The notes beneath the pieces are model-generated. The model did no database searches. It was given only the letters and a program-made list of their open reading frames with translations, and had not been told where the DNA came from. The position numbers were made by a program, and so were the translations under genes. Of a stretch of DNA of 64,000 nt, positions 13,201 to 25,502 are shown in pieces (positions within the stretch are counted from its first letter, which is position 1; each line of letters starts with the position of its first letter). Where the stretch lies: the NCBI RefSeq assembly GCF_000346465.2, contig NC_034013.1:368211-432210 (forward strand), given 5' to 3'. Origin of the DNA: Prunus persica (taxonomy: Eukaryota > Streptophyta > Magnoliopsida > Rosales > Rosaceae).

Positions 13201-14963
13201 CAGCCATACTCTTCATTGGAAACAGAGTTTGCACTACAGGAGGGGAAGATGAAGGAGACCTATCCTCGGTCGGATTACTACTGTCAGAAGAGAAATACTT
13301 TCTAGAAGAAGCCAGTTTTGGCGGGCTATCATTCTCAGGTGAAGAGCTAAATAGCTGTAAAGGTAAATTAACGCGAGTTTCTTGAACCTGGCAGTCTGAA
13401 TCCTCCATGGGAGACTGGTAACTAGTACTACTTCTCTCTCCCCCAGCGGAATTAAACTCCTGTGTAGGTATCTTGTGCAAATTGGGACCAGCTGCCTGGT
13501 CAGAGCAGGTCAACTTAGTTTTCTCACTGTCACTGCTCTGGCTGCTCTTTTGAGATAACATTGCGAGAGCTTCAGGAGAAGAAGCTGCTAGAGTAGCTGA
13601 TAGTACAGTAAGCAAGTCAACAGTTGATGCAGATGTTCTTCCATTCAATTTGTTTTGAAGATCTAAAGCAAGTAGTTCCACAGCTTTCCTATTTAAACTT
13701 CCGAGATTAGGCAACTTTGCAGCAAGGTCTGCTGGCAAAGGTAATGAATTTATCTTACTAAGAATCTGAAGGAGCTGCTCTCTGTCCAGTACTGATGAGC
13801 AGTTGATATTTCTGACATCATTTTTCCCTATAAATTTGAGTACATAAATTTAGCATCGGACCACTGGAGAGATAACATCAATGAACTCAACCATAGTATC
13901 AACGTACTCAACCATAGTCTTTTTACCTTGTGGACGAGCTATAGCAGCTAGCAAGTTGACTATATCCAAATTTCCAATGCTTTTGGTATCCCCGTCTCCA
14001 GGGAGAGTGAGCCGTGAGGTAACATCCTCTGGTTGGGTTTTCCTTCTTCGCCGGTTATGCCCAGCAAGTCTCCGTCTACAACTTCTCTTCCCCTCATCAA
14101 ACTCTGAAAGGGGGTGAAACCTGCAACAACCAACAAAGATTACAACTTTGGAGCAAGCAAAATCGCCCCATAAAAAGGAAAAGGAAATAGAAAGAAACCA
14201 AAACAAACAAAAAAAAAACATTTGCCATTTATGTAAACCAAACTTCTTGCAAAATAATAGATAAAGAGAACTTCTAAAAAGATCTATAAGTTGAGGGATC
14301 TTTTGGTATGGGCGAAATCAAATCAGGAAATCAGTAGAGACAAATACAATCATTAAGAAATTGAGGGCAAAAGGATTGGATATTTAACCTGCTGCACTGC
14401 TGGCAGAACCTCTGCATCTGCTTGGCAACAGGGGCTTTGGTGGCTTTACTGTGAATCTCACAAACTTTATGCCGGCGATGGTAGTCCTTGGCATTCGACA
14501 GATCTTCCTTACAGTTATCAACTTGGCACATAGGATAGCTGCCATTCCCTGGAGATCCAGAGCGGACCCTTTTGTTGGGCCGGGGCATGGGCTCCTCCAC
14601 AGAGGTCAAGCCCCCGGCGAGATTTAATTGAAGGCTTTCATCATCTTCATCTTCCGCAGTGTTCTTCACAGCCCCAGAAGCTTCCTCTTTCTTCCCCTGC
14701 TCTGTTCTGGAACTACCCAGATGCAGCATCTCAGCGTCCAGTGGCTTGGCAACGAATCTAACGTTGTCCCAGTCCCATACGTTAGGATTCCAGTTGTTCC
14801 CTGCGGTTGTGAAGCGCGGCTGCTGCGAGTGAGGGTGTTGATAATTGGAGCCCTGGTAAGGGAGATCGCGCTTCCTCGCCATAGCCGGCACATCGCAGAA
14901 CCGGCCCGAGAGCGTTTGATGAATGAAAATTGGGGCAGCAACTTGGCCACCAACGTCTTCCAT
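10291..14963 (-). CDS. SPL14: SQUAMOSA promoter-binding-like protein, SPL14 type
   Basis: Ten exons: 14963-14389, 14120-13927, 13827-12989, 12860-12786, 12670-12563, 12478-12361, 11972-11837, 11754-11610, 11503-10910 and 10719-10291. They join in frame to 1070 aa, close to the length of Arabidopsis SPL14. The start [18 protein letters not shown] is typical of this clade. The SBP domain (about 145-221) has zinc ligands C146, C151, C168, H171 and then C187, C190, H194, C206, with a basic nuclear localisation stretch from K203 to K219. As in other SPL genes, the first intron splits the SBP domain after CSR. Ankyrin-type sequence ([11 protein letters not shown]) lies near residue 900 and a hydrophobic segment at about 1030-1048. 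This large SPL clade (SPL1/12/14/16) lacks the miR156 site, and I saw none. The family binds GTAC-core DNA in the nucleus. SPL16 is the close alternative name. Confidence 0.93.
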
Positions 14964-17579
14964 CCCAGATTCAAGACAACCCAAAACACAGAAAATTCTA
15001 GGCAGCACAAAAATTGGACAAAGTCAATAACTGCTTTGAACAAATCATTCACAACTCAAAAGCTACAGACCATAAACTATCAACCTTCATCCTACACAAC
15101 AAATCATTTCAAGTCATGCACGCAAGTTTCACGCAAAGATTGAGTAGTTCCTAAATATTTTTTTTATCTGACGGAAACCATTTTATTTTTATTTTTATTT
15201 TTATTTTCTGTTTTCAGCTTAGTTCAAAGAAATAGGTGTGTGAGTCGGCGAATAAAAAGCAAAGCTTGCTGCATACCAAATCGGAGAAAATTTAGCGAAA
15301 TAAATTGCATACCTTCACAGAAATCTACAATCTATCCACATCTTTTTACCCAAAAATCTTCACTTTGGGTCTCCAGAGAAATAAACTGAAAAACTGTCAC
15401 TGAAAAATGAACAATCAAAACCAAACCCTCTTCGCTTTAGATAAACTCCGATCGACGTCCGATCTAAATGTCATCCAAGTTCTGAGTCTTCTTCTTTTGA
15501 CTGGTCATCTCAGCACAAAAACAGCAACACCAACACCAACACCAACACCAACAAAGCTACGTAGCTAGCTGCCTCTTCTCTTGTAAATCGCAGAAACAAT
15601 AACAGAAGAAATCAAAAGACTGATTCTGCGTCTGCGTCTTCGTCCGATAACAAACCAAATCTGAAACCGTTAACAGCTGCAAATCTGAAGATCCAGCTGA
15701 TGAGAACAAACTCAAATCTCTTCTCTTTTCTTCTCTTGTCTTCTCTATCTCTCTCTCTGTGTCTTGGGCAAACTTCTCTTCTACTTTTCTCTCTCCAGAC
15801 TCCAAGTCCCTAACTTTTTTTTTTCTTCTTCTCTCTGTCCTTGCTTGCAACAAACTTTTTCTTTCGGTGAATGGCAGCAAAGCGTAAATTCGAGAAATCT
15901 TGAGGTGGAATTGAGGGCCGTCCCAAGGACCAAACGAAGAATCCAAGACCTTTCCTTGCTTGCTTCCACCACACCACCACCTATATTATTAGTATTTCTC
16001 AAATGTACTAATGTACTATTAACCATTATTTTATCGTCTTCTGATGAACTACCTTTTTTCATTTTTCTATTTTATTTTTATTATTATTTTTCCCAACATT
16101 TTTATTTTTTTATGTGGATGGAAGGAAGGTCCAAAGGCGTAAAGAGCAATGACGATTTTTTCAAGCTCACTCGCGCTGCGTGTTGTAAGGTGAACCATAA
16201 ACAAAAACAACACTACCAATTTTTATTTATCTCTCTCTTTCGACCGAAAAAATTATTTATCATCCCCTTTTACTCTTTCTTCCCCTTTGACTTTATAAAT
16301 AATAAGAAAATTATAGAATTGTACGATATTACGATCGTATGTTATAACTGAAGCAAATGATACAAAATAATATTAATAGATATTCATTTTTATTTTAACA
16401 TGTGAACACTGCGTGTTTATGCTACCGTACTTTTCTATAATATCTCTAGTAAACGAGATAACATCATATGAGGATTGGGATTGAGATGAGGATTGGGAAG
16501 GAGGGGCTTCTGACAAATTCCATATAAGCAACAATTTACGAAACTAGCCTTATACTGTAGAGGGGACGACTTGGGGGCCATGGTTTGCATGCTGCAGGCA
16601 GACCAGATCATTCCATTCCCAGTCCACTTTCCTAATTCCCTACTAACCACTGTTACTGTTACTGTATACAGTATACGTGATGTGAATGAAATTGTGTGTG
16701 TGTGATGGTGAATGTGAATGTGAATGTGATGACAATAATAAATATTCTTAACTTCATTGCCAAACTAGTTACTTATAGAATAGTAAACTAATTTGATGTC
16801 TTATTTCTTTGTTGAAAACAAAGTTAATGTCCTTTACCTGGTTGTCAAATATGAAAAGTTAAATTCAACAATTTTTTCCAGAAAAGGACAAATTCAGTCG
16901 AATTCAACCTCCTAAGTTTACACTCGAAGTCGGGTGTTGGAATTTTGTCTATTAAGATCTGCTTGACTCTTGTAACAACTAACACATCGTTAACAATACT
17001 GGTGAAGAGAGAAGAACGATTCAACTCTCCTTATAACTTATGAATCAGAACCCACACAAAGACCTCATTTTATTTCATGACGAAATCTGCTGGCTTTTCT
17101 TTTCTTCTTCCCACATAAAACCGAAACATATCTATTTTTCTTCTTCTTCTTCTTCTTTTCTCTTTTGCAGATAAGTGAAACTGAATTTTAGAGTTGAAGA
17201 AAAAAGAGGGTAATGCATAGATATATAGTTTTCTGAAAATAAAAATGCATAAAATGGGAAGGGCCAATGAATTCAAACACACCTTTCCTCCACAAAAGAT
17301 ATAATAAAAGTTGTTTTGTTTTTCAATTTTGATAACTTACATAAGTATGAACATTTCTCCTTAATTACTGTGCAGTGGAATTCTGGGGTTAACGTCTTGG
17401 CTTGGCCTTCTAGATAGTAGAAAATATATCACCTACTCACACAAGTTGGGGCGATGACTCAAGTCAAATGATGAGTAATTTTGTTTATTAAGGATATTTT
17501 TTCTGTTTTTATTTTTACATTTTGGGTCTTCAATGTCGAGATTTTGATAAATAAAGAGATAATTACTTAAGAGGATCTT
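14964..17579. other. Upstream region of the SPL14-like gene
   Basis: No gene seen. The part next to 14963 should carry the promoter and 5' UTR. At 15700-15850 the plus strand is CT-rich, so the sense strand is GA-rich, as in many plant leaders. A (CAACAC)n-like tract lies near 15522-15552. ORFs here on both strands are low-complexity and lack domains. Beyond about 16400 the sequence is AT-rich intergenic DNA. Confidence 0.5.
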
Positions 17580-17950
17580 ATATATAGAGTCTCTTTCTAT
17601 TGAGGGATTCCTCCAATAATTTTATTTAAAAGACGCCTTTTAGGTTATCCTACAATTTTTTTTCCCAATGATCCAAATCATCTATTTTTTAGGTTTTTAT
17701 TCATAAATCATCTTTACAAAAAATTAGACAAATTGAAAACCGTTTCAACATCCAATTGTGTCCTACAAAATCAATGAACACGGTACTTCAAGAAAGTACT
17801 AAAATTTCAATAACTCAATTGAATGGTTAAATGATATCGGATTCAAGTGATTATTTGTATAGATGATCTTTGAAGGAGTATCTACAAAATAGACAGTTTG
17901 GATTAGTGAAATACAATCTAAAATGGGCCTTACAAGAATAAATTTATTTA
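17580..17950. mobile_element. MITE family copy 1 (TATATA-GAGTC type), right end missing
   Basis: The left end reads 'TATATAGAGTCTCTTTC' followed by 'TTGAGGGATTCCTCC', complementary in pattern to the right end of copy 2 (about 18585-18620). The body shares 'GATATCGGATTCAAGTGATT' and 'TACAAAATAGACAGTTTGGA' with copies 2 and 3. No coding capacity. Confidence 0.55.
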
Positions 17951-18269
17951 AATAATATATATGCAAAATAGGGATGTTGCTTGGGATCCTTCATGCATGT
18001 ATGTGTTGTAATTGTACTTGTATGTCTGCCACGTTCCAGCTGGAATGCATACACAAGTACTTACTGGTCATTCGTCATTTCACAAAAATACGAAAGTGAT
18101 TCATTCATTCCAGTCCATTCCGTGCAAACAAAATGCAAACTGTTTCTTCGGGTGTTAAATTTATTCTGTGAATATGTGGTGTGGGCATGCATTGTTGGAT
18201 TCATTTACCTTTCCTACACGAGTCCAATCCAAGATCCACCCAACCAACGAAGAGCAGAAAAATTTATGA

Positions 18270-18620
18270 CGCCTTTAAGGTACATTACGAATTTATTTTC
18301 AACGATTCAAATTATTTATTTTTTAGATATACATTCATAAATTATTTTTACAAAAAATTAGATAAATTGGAAATCGTTTCGATATCAATTGTATCATACA
18401 AAATTAATTAACACGGTATTTCAAGAAAGTACTAAAATTTCAATAACTTAATTGGGTAGTCAAATGATATCGGATTCAAGTTATTTTTTGTAGAGATGAT
18501 CTTTGAATAATTATTTACAAAATAGACAGTTTGGATTAATGAAATACAATACGAAGTGAGCCCTACAAAGATGTCCCTCAAATAAACTAATTTGAAGAAT
18601 TCCTCAGTGGAAGCGCTCTG
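18270..18620. mobile_element. MITE family copy 2, left end missing
   Basis: The body matches copy 1: 'ACAAAAAATTAGA', 'CACGGTATTTCAAGAAAGTA' (diverged in copy 1), 'GATATCGGATTCAAGT' and 'ACAAAATAGACAGTTTGGAT'. It ends 'CCTCAGTGGAAGCGCTCTG', the imperfect inverse of the left end of copy 1. A Helitron-like unit starts directly at its right edge. The ORF on the minus strand is repeat-derived. Confidence 0.55.
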
Positions 18621-19098
18621 TATATATATAAAACAAAAGACAAAGAATGGTGAAACATTCGAAATACCAGAAAATGTCATTGGTTAATGCAAACATTAAG
18701 AATTGAAATTATTAATTAAATGAGAAAAATATAGTAAATTCACACTTTTTCATATTAAAAAAAATTAGATAATGGATCCTATTTTTATGGAACACAACTA
18801 CCCATTATATATAAAGCAAAAGGCAAAGAATGGTGAAATATTCGAAATACCAGAAAATGCCCTTGATTAATGCAAACATTAAGAATTGAAATTATTAATT
18901 AAATAAGGATAATATGGTAAATTCATATTTTTCATATTAAAAAAATTAAAATTAAAAGAAAAATTAGATAATGAATCTTATTTTTATGGAACACAATTAC
19001 CCATTATCTTTTTATTTAATAAATTTAAATTTAAAAATTAAAAAAAAAAAAAAAAAAAAAACCTATCGCAGGTGCGAAAGCGCGTTTCAAAAAGCTAG
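18619..19098 (+). mobile_element. Two tandem non-autonomous Helitrons, the first truncated
   Basis: Unit 1 (about 18619-18805) and unit 2 (about 18806-19098) both open with 'TATATATAAA(A/G)CAAAAG' and share 'AAGAATGGTGAAA', 'CGAAATACCAGAAAATG' and 'AACATTAAGAATTGAAATT'. Unit 2 ends 'CGCAGGTGCGAAAGCGCG', which can fold, then 11 bases and CTAG before a T. A subterminal hairpin plus CTRR is the Helitron 3' signature. Unit 1 lacks such an end. The same family occurs at 27048-27322. Confidence 0.65.
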
Positions 19099-20040
19099 TA
19101 TATATATAATAGAGAGATAACACAAGAAGAAGCCGCATCCGCGTCCTTTGGTGTCGTTGGCACGTAAAGTGCTGCCCAAGTCCTGCTCCGAATGATCCGG
19201 CTGAATTCACACATTAGCCATCTAATTAACTAACAAATTAATCATCTAATAACTAATTAAGAAATTAGTTGGCTCGATTCCATGAATGAATGAAATGTGT
19301 GTCATAAGATGATAAAGATGGACAAGTAAAGTTTTGTCTCCTCCGGTTCTGATGGCATGCCTATTGCTATTTCCTATTGCCTATTTCCTATTGCGTATTG
19401 CCTCTTTGAATTGAAGAATTAAACGATTCAAATTCTCCCTTTTTCTTTGATAAAAATGAAAGAAAATAAAATAAAAGAAAAAAATAAAATAAAAGAAAAG
19501 TCTCAGCGTCCCGGTCCGGACTCATACAGCCGACGTGTGGGATGGGAATAAGTCAGTCCAGCTCTACTCTACTCATACAGCACTAACAATTACTATGCAT
19601 CTGGTCGGTAACACCCCCAATGTATCTAACGCGTGTATCTATATATTATTAACATTCCATTTTAATAATATACAGATGCTTTGCGACTTTTTTAATGAGG
19701 TCATTATCATATTGCTTCAGTTTTTATTTTTTTACTCCTATGTGAATTGTATTTTGCTATAATTTTTAATCAACAAAGTATCTTTCTGATTTATGTATTT
19801 ATTTATTTCATTTATAGTTCCAGATGACATTATTACGCTCACACCTTAGAATTTCTCCAAAATTAGTAGGATTATTAGGAATAACTTTATGGAACGGAAT
19901 TGTGAAACTCTAATGAGATTGCTTGCTATCAAAATAATGGGATAATATAGTAGGAATATTTGTTACACTAATAATGCTATTTGAGAATTTTGGTACATTA
20001 ATAGTGGTATTTGAGTGAATTTTTGTAGAGATAATATATA
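19099..20040. other. Intergenic
   Basis: No gene or clear element seen. Short AAATAAAAGAAA tandem runs occur at about 19460-19500, and the rest is AT-rich. Confidence 0.45.
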
Positions 20041-20218
20041 TATATATATATATAACGATATTGGATTCAAGTGATTTTTTGTAGAGATAATCTTTGAATG
20101 AAAATCTACAAAATAGACAGTTTGGATTAGTAAAATATAATACGGAGTGGACCCTACAAGAGTTCTCCTCAAATAAACTTATTTAAGAGATCCCTCAATA
20201 AAAGCTCATTCCATATAT
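20041..20218. mobile_element. MITE family copy 3, short
   Basis: Contains the family body 'TTGGATTCAAGTGATTTTTT', 'CTACAAAATAGACAGTTTGG' and the right-end motif 'CCTCAATAAAAGCTCATTCC'. An AT microsatellite (20036-20053) marks the left edge. Only the right half of the family is present. Confidence 0.5.
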
Positions 20219-20738
20219 ACATTATTGATGGATTTGTGTATTATTAAAAATGTTTGGAGAGCTTGAATTTTTATAGTTGTTCAATTTTGTTCTTGGGCGT
20301 CATAACATGAGAAAGTGCAAGTCAAAAGGAGTAACTTCAGAACTTTTTAGTCTTCTTTTATGAGATATTCACAAGGGCTCTGCTCTTTAATCGTTGTGTT
20401 CCACGCCAATAAAAACAATATTCATGCAAAGAATGCAAAAGAACTCACAGCATTCATGTAATTTGAGCAGCGTACGTGGAGAGAACACAGACAGAAACAA
20501 ACTAAAAATAATTAATATTTATTATCATACTGAATGTTCCTTTTTTTCTTTTTTGACATTTTGTTCTTCACGCATATATAAAGAAAACCAATCTATATCA
20601 GTGTGTGAAAGAAAAAGCCACTTAAATGCAAACCAAGAGGAAAACAAATCCCCAGATGGGCACAAAAGAATTTGCCTATATATTATGGGAATGTCCCAAC
20701 AAACTCTGTTAAATACCTACTTAAATACGTGCATGTAT

Positions 20739-23700
20739 TCAGAAAAACTTATCAAGCAGAGATTTAAAATGGGAGCTGCCGCCATTGCCCAAGAAAAACA
20801 AGGCCAAGACAACCAGAACTGTAAGGAGGACCCACATCCAAGGCTGCATCCTTCTCTTACTGCGGTTGCGAAGAGGCAGGGGGATGGATTTTACCTTTGT
20901 TTGCTTTGTGAACTGCGATGATTTCTGAGACCTCTTTGTTACGGTGATAGGTTTCTCTTTAGTTTCAGACTGCTCTGGAGTTTCAGTTGGGGTTTCCGAG
21001 CTTGGTTCTGGAGCAGATTCTCCTTCACTAATACCATTTGTGGCCTTTGTTGTAGTTGCCTTCTTTCTTTCCTTCTTCTTCACCCTCTTCTCCCTTTCCT
21101 GCAAAAGATACAAGTCGTGCAGGGCCAATACTTAGAAGGCAAGAATATTGCATCAGGTGGAACAGAGATCCACATGTCTAAATCTACAATGCCTATGAGA
21201 AGTTTATAGCGCTGAAAAGAAAGTGATGAAATTTTACCTTCTCTTTCTCCTCAGCTTCCTTCTGTGCTCTTATGGCAGCTCTGGCTTGGGCCTTCTCCGC
21301 TATTCTTTTCTTCCTCTCTTGTGCTTCCTTGGCTTTGGCCTTCTCCTCCAGCCTACGCTGCTCTCTCAACCTAGCTGCTGCTTCTTCCTTTCTCAATTCC
21401 TCTGCCTTTCTGGCCACCTCTTCTTCCTCCTTTGTTAGTTTAGGTTCTTCTACTTTTTCATCTTCAATCTCATTTCTTCCAGAAGCAGTTGCTGGGCTAA
21501 TTTCAGATAAAGCAGGTTTCACAGGCTTCTTGATTTTAGCTATCTCAATTTTTGGCTGACCAACCTTCTTTGCAGATTTGTCATCTGGCTTTTCAGATTC
21601 CACAGGGGCAACTCGTTTTGCTTGTTCAGGAGTAGAAACCACTGTTGCCAAATTATCCTTGGTTGCTCTAACAATATCAGGTATTATAGGGGGCTCCTCA
21701 TCAGGACCAAGTGAGCGCCCATCTGAGGTTCTCAGTCTCCTCAGCGTACTCCTGTTGTTGCATCTGACATATTCTTTACGGAAATCATCATTTTTATTCC
21801 AGAGTTCCATAATCGTTTCCACCTAAACAATTGAGTTTCAGCCAATGCACATATAAGCTGTTTTTCCAGATTCTTCAACAAAATAGGTTGGGGAAACACA
21901 CACACGCACACACAAAACAGGACTCCATGAGCTAACCTGATTGATACAAAAATGTTGCAGTTGTTCCCTATCTCCACTCAATGCTAAATTATTAGCAACC
22001 TTTGCATCATCCTTGTACCTCCAAAAATATTTGTTCTGCAGATTCAAGGAATAAGGGGTTAGTATTTCTTTTCTAAATTTGCATCTATTTATTTCAAGGG
22101 TGAAGTTAACAAAGAGATAAAGGCATTGTACAATTAAAAACATGATTTATCAACTGGAAAAACATGTATAAGCAACCTCAAACATGTCCCCTTACATGTG
22201 ACATTATACAAGGAACAGTAAAACATGTTCGCAGTCTGTCTGTGTGTGCATGTGTAGAGAGAGAGAGAGAGAGTGAGAGTATAATCCTAATAAGCAATTA
22301 GGGAATACAAACACCTTGTCATATTGTTGTTTCCTCAAACTCTGTAAATGCGCATAAGCTTCTTGACGAATGTCATCTGCAGCTCTAAACTGAGAAAGTA
22401 ATTCATTCAGCATATTGTTTTCTTCATTAAATTTCTTTTTAGCAGCTTGAGTGACTGTCTCTGCTTTCAGAAGATTATTTCTGAGTAGATCCATCTCCTT
22501 CCTCAGAACCTGTAATAATGGAAAATCAGATAAATAACTGAACAGCTCATCTGCGGCACTGACAAGACTTTGTCTAACTCTTACAGTATCAAACAGTCTT
22601 ATCTCTATTTTTGGTTACTAGAAAATGTATACTAAAATTCAAAGGTGATTAGTTGTTTCTAAGTGAATTAGATCTCATGATGACCACCATATGAACAATT
22701 TAACACAACAATCCCCCATGCTGGCTAGATAAGAAAAAGAAAATAACAAACAATTAGAAAACACTACCTTTGAGCGCTCTTCAATATGGTCTTTCTGGTC
22801 TAAAGCTTGTTGAACTTCATCCTGCTTACCCAGGCTAGAAGAGAGCTGTTCACGAAGTTGCTTCATTTGCTTGATTTCGCGAATATATTGCTTTTCTTCC
22901 TTCAAAGGCAGGGTCTCATGCTGCATAGTATGTTCCATATTGCGTATCTATTCATGAAACAAAGATTAAAAAAATACAGACATTCAATACTTACAAACAT
23001 ATTCAAATATGCTATATAAATCTAGGGCAGCAATCAATAGTGTTGAGGGATAGACGATCAAATTGCTTACTTTGCTATCCATATCCTCAACAGACATGGC
23101 ATTCTTCACTTTGTTAATCATTAATTGAACAGTATCCATTTCATGGCGTTTGGCCTTAAACAGGTCTCGTGCAGCTCTCTCTTCAGATCTAGCAGCTTCA
23201 AAATTGTCAAAATACTCCTTACAAGTGGCCTGGCCATGAAAGAACCCCAACAGTTAATGTGAGAAGATACTAAAATCTAACTACAAAATACAGTTGAAGA
23301 TATTTCCAAAAGATTCCTCACCCTTTCCATTTGGATTTTGGAACGAAAAGTATCCCGGCTTTTAGTTTTTTCTTCAACGTGTAACTGAGCTTGTTTAATC
23401 TGTTCTTTCAAATTTTCGTCATCATATCTTGGAACCCTAATCAAGAAGTAGAATGGCCTCTTTTCTACCTCAGCACCTTTATTCTGTCCTTCCAAATCAT
23501 CAGTAGTGGAAACTTCCTGGGAAGATGTTGAGGCTTCAGATCTATGAATTCCGTCAGTGGACTCCACCACCTCACATGTCGGTTTAACGTCACTATCAAT
23601 TTGTACATCATCCAAGTTGCAATTTAGTGGCCTGCCACTCTCCTTAGAAGAGTCATTCAGAATCCTGGATTCAGATGTGGTACCATCATCTTCAGGAACA

Positions 23701-25502
23701 TCTCTGCTTCTCAGAGCAGATGTACTGTGAACTTCAGACCCTGGTTTGTCATCAGCATCTGGTTTAGCAGGCAAGCTAGCTTCATTAGAATTGTTTTCAG
23801 CAACAGATAAAGGGGGGCTAGCAGCACATTCAACCTCCAAATTTGACAAGCCAGAATCTACATCTACGGCATCATTAGATATCTTTTCTTCACAACCATC
23901 CTGGCTGGTCTTGGGTTCTGATATCACATCATTAGCTGGACAACTTGACAGAGTATCACTCACAATGGGTGCACTCTCAAATTCAACTTCTGATTTTGAA
24001 TTGGGTTCTGGTATTGCATCATTAGCTGGGCAACTTGACAGAGCTTCATCCACAATTGGCACACTCTCAAAGTCTACTTCAGATTTTGATTTGGGTTCTG
24101 ATATTGCAGTATTAGCTGGGCAACTTGACAGAGTATCATCCACAATTGGCACACTCTCAAAGTCTACTTCAGATTTTGATTTGGGTTCTGATATTGCAGG
24201 ATTAGCTGGGCAACTTGACGGAGTATCATCCACAATGGGCGCAGTCTCAGGTTCAACTTCTGATTTTAAATTGGGTTGGGAGATTGCATCACTTTCTGGG
24301 CAAGTTGACAGAGTAACATCCCCAATGGGCACAATCTCAGGTTCAATTTCTAATTTGGAATTCGGTTCTGATATTGCATCATTAACTGGGAAACTTGACA
24401 AGGTATCCTCTATACCAGGCCCACCCTCAGCTTCAATTTCTGATTTTGAATGCTCAAGAAGGCAAGGACTAGGGCTTTCACTACTCTTCTCATTTAGGTT
24501 TACAGCATCAGTCCCTGCCATCCCATCGTCAACAGTGCAAGTTGAAACATCTTCAGTAGGTAGAGAAACCTCGTTTTCAACATCTGGATTTCCTGTTGTA
24601 TCATTATCAGCAACAGTTGAAAAGCTTTCACCATTTTCAGTAGGCATTTTCTCACAGCTCTCAGCATTTTCACATGACCCGTTCTCATCAGGTGCATCAA
24701 CCAAGTCAACTGTAACTACGGGCTCTGAAATGCCCTCTTGAGCATGAACAATAAGCAAGCCATCTTCAGTACTTTGATCAGGGACAGTGCCATTGCCAAC
24801 TTCTGCTGCCAACTTGTTCTCAACTTGGAAGGAGGCGTTTTCACAAATGACCGGGGCAGGCAAGGCTTGGCCATTTTCAGAAGATACATTTTGTTCAGCT
24901 GGATTTCCTGGAGTGCTATCATGAGCAGGACAAGCAGGCAAGCCGTCCACAATTACCTTGGACACAGGATCACTCACAACTTGCTTATCAAGCGGAGTTG
25001 GAATTGAATCATGCTTCGACTCTGGGCCGAGATCCCTTGAAGCATCTTCCACGGGCACCTCCTTGACCAGTTTGGGATCTTCATCACTTTGAATATCACA
25101 ATTTGTAAGAGAATTCTGTGGAATGGACTCTGCAACCTCAATCGACATCTCCCCGTCGGCAGCCTTGTTTGGTGAATGAAGTTGGGGACTATCCTCCTGA
25201 GAAGAAACACTCTCTCCCACCTTGACCTCCATGTGAAGGCTGCCATTTTTTTGAACCCTGCCGCCGTTGAGATCAGACGACTCAACAGGATCCTCAGATA
25301 TGATGGCATCGCCTCCGGTCACAAACACATAAGAGGAGTCGGCGTCGTCCTTGGAAATCCCATTCCCATTAACACTACCATTCCCATTCTCATTCTCGTT
25401 CTCGTTCACGTTCACATTCACATTCACATTCACATTCAAAACCTCACCTTTAGACACCTCAGATTCACAGGCATCGCGGTGCACATCCACCTCTGCCGTC
25501 AT
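20739..25502 (-). CDS. PPI1: Proton pump-interactor 1-like protein
   Basis: Seven phase-0 exons: 25502-23322, 23229-23071, 22947-22768, 22509-22315, 22035-21937, 21822-21238 and 21098-20739, giving 1252 aa. The conserved PPI core starts at RPFYFLIRVPRYDDE (about residue 680) and continues as coiled coil through exons 1-4. It is followed by the WRYKDDAKVANNLA and LWN-DEFR-type motifs, then SLGPDEEPP, a Glu/Lys/Ala/Arg-rich coiled coil (about 1060-1135), a basic patch (RNRSKRRM) and a C-terminal membrane anchor (WMWVLLTVLVVLALFFL, about 1219-1236). Known PPI1 binds the regulatory tail of the plasma-membrane H+-ATPase and stimulates it; the anchor fits association with membrane. The N-terminal 670 residues form a long acidic, repeat-rich extension, so the protein is about twice as long as Arabidopsis PPI1. 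Its exact orthology (PPI1 or a larger paralogue) is not certain. Confidence 0.88.
23926..24465 (-). repeat. Six tandem 90-bp coding repeats in the PPI1-like gene
   Basis: Unit starts on the plus strand are 23926, 24016, 24106, 24196, 24286 and 24376, exactly 90 bp apart. Each encodes a 30-residue acidic unit around 'P-IVDDTLSSCPAN-AISEP' and 'KSEV-FES' (protein residues about 346-526). The units at 24016 and 24106 are nearly identical and the outer units have drifted, which suggests growth by unequal exchange with the frame kept. Confidence 0.9.
25360..25437 (-). repeat. Coding microsatellite (Asn-Val, Asn-Glu, Asn-Gly runs)
   Basis: Six-base codon-pair repeats encode NVNVNVNVNV, then NENENE, then NGNGSVNGNG near the N-terminus of the PPI1-like protein. 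This tract is expected to vary in length between alleles. Confidence 0.85.

Noticed and set aside
15557..16351. ORFs of 93-195 aa upstream of SPL14 on both strands
   Set aside because: They are low-complexity, from the CT/GA-rich leader, and have no recognisable domain.
23926..24465. Regular repeat array considered as a CRISPR
   Set aside because: Contiguous 90-bp units without spacers, in frame in a plant exon.
23746..24741. 331-aa ORF on the plus strand
   Set aside because: It is the antisense shadow of the PPI1-like exon 1, and its regularity comes from the 90-bp repeats.
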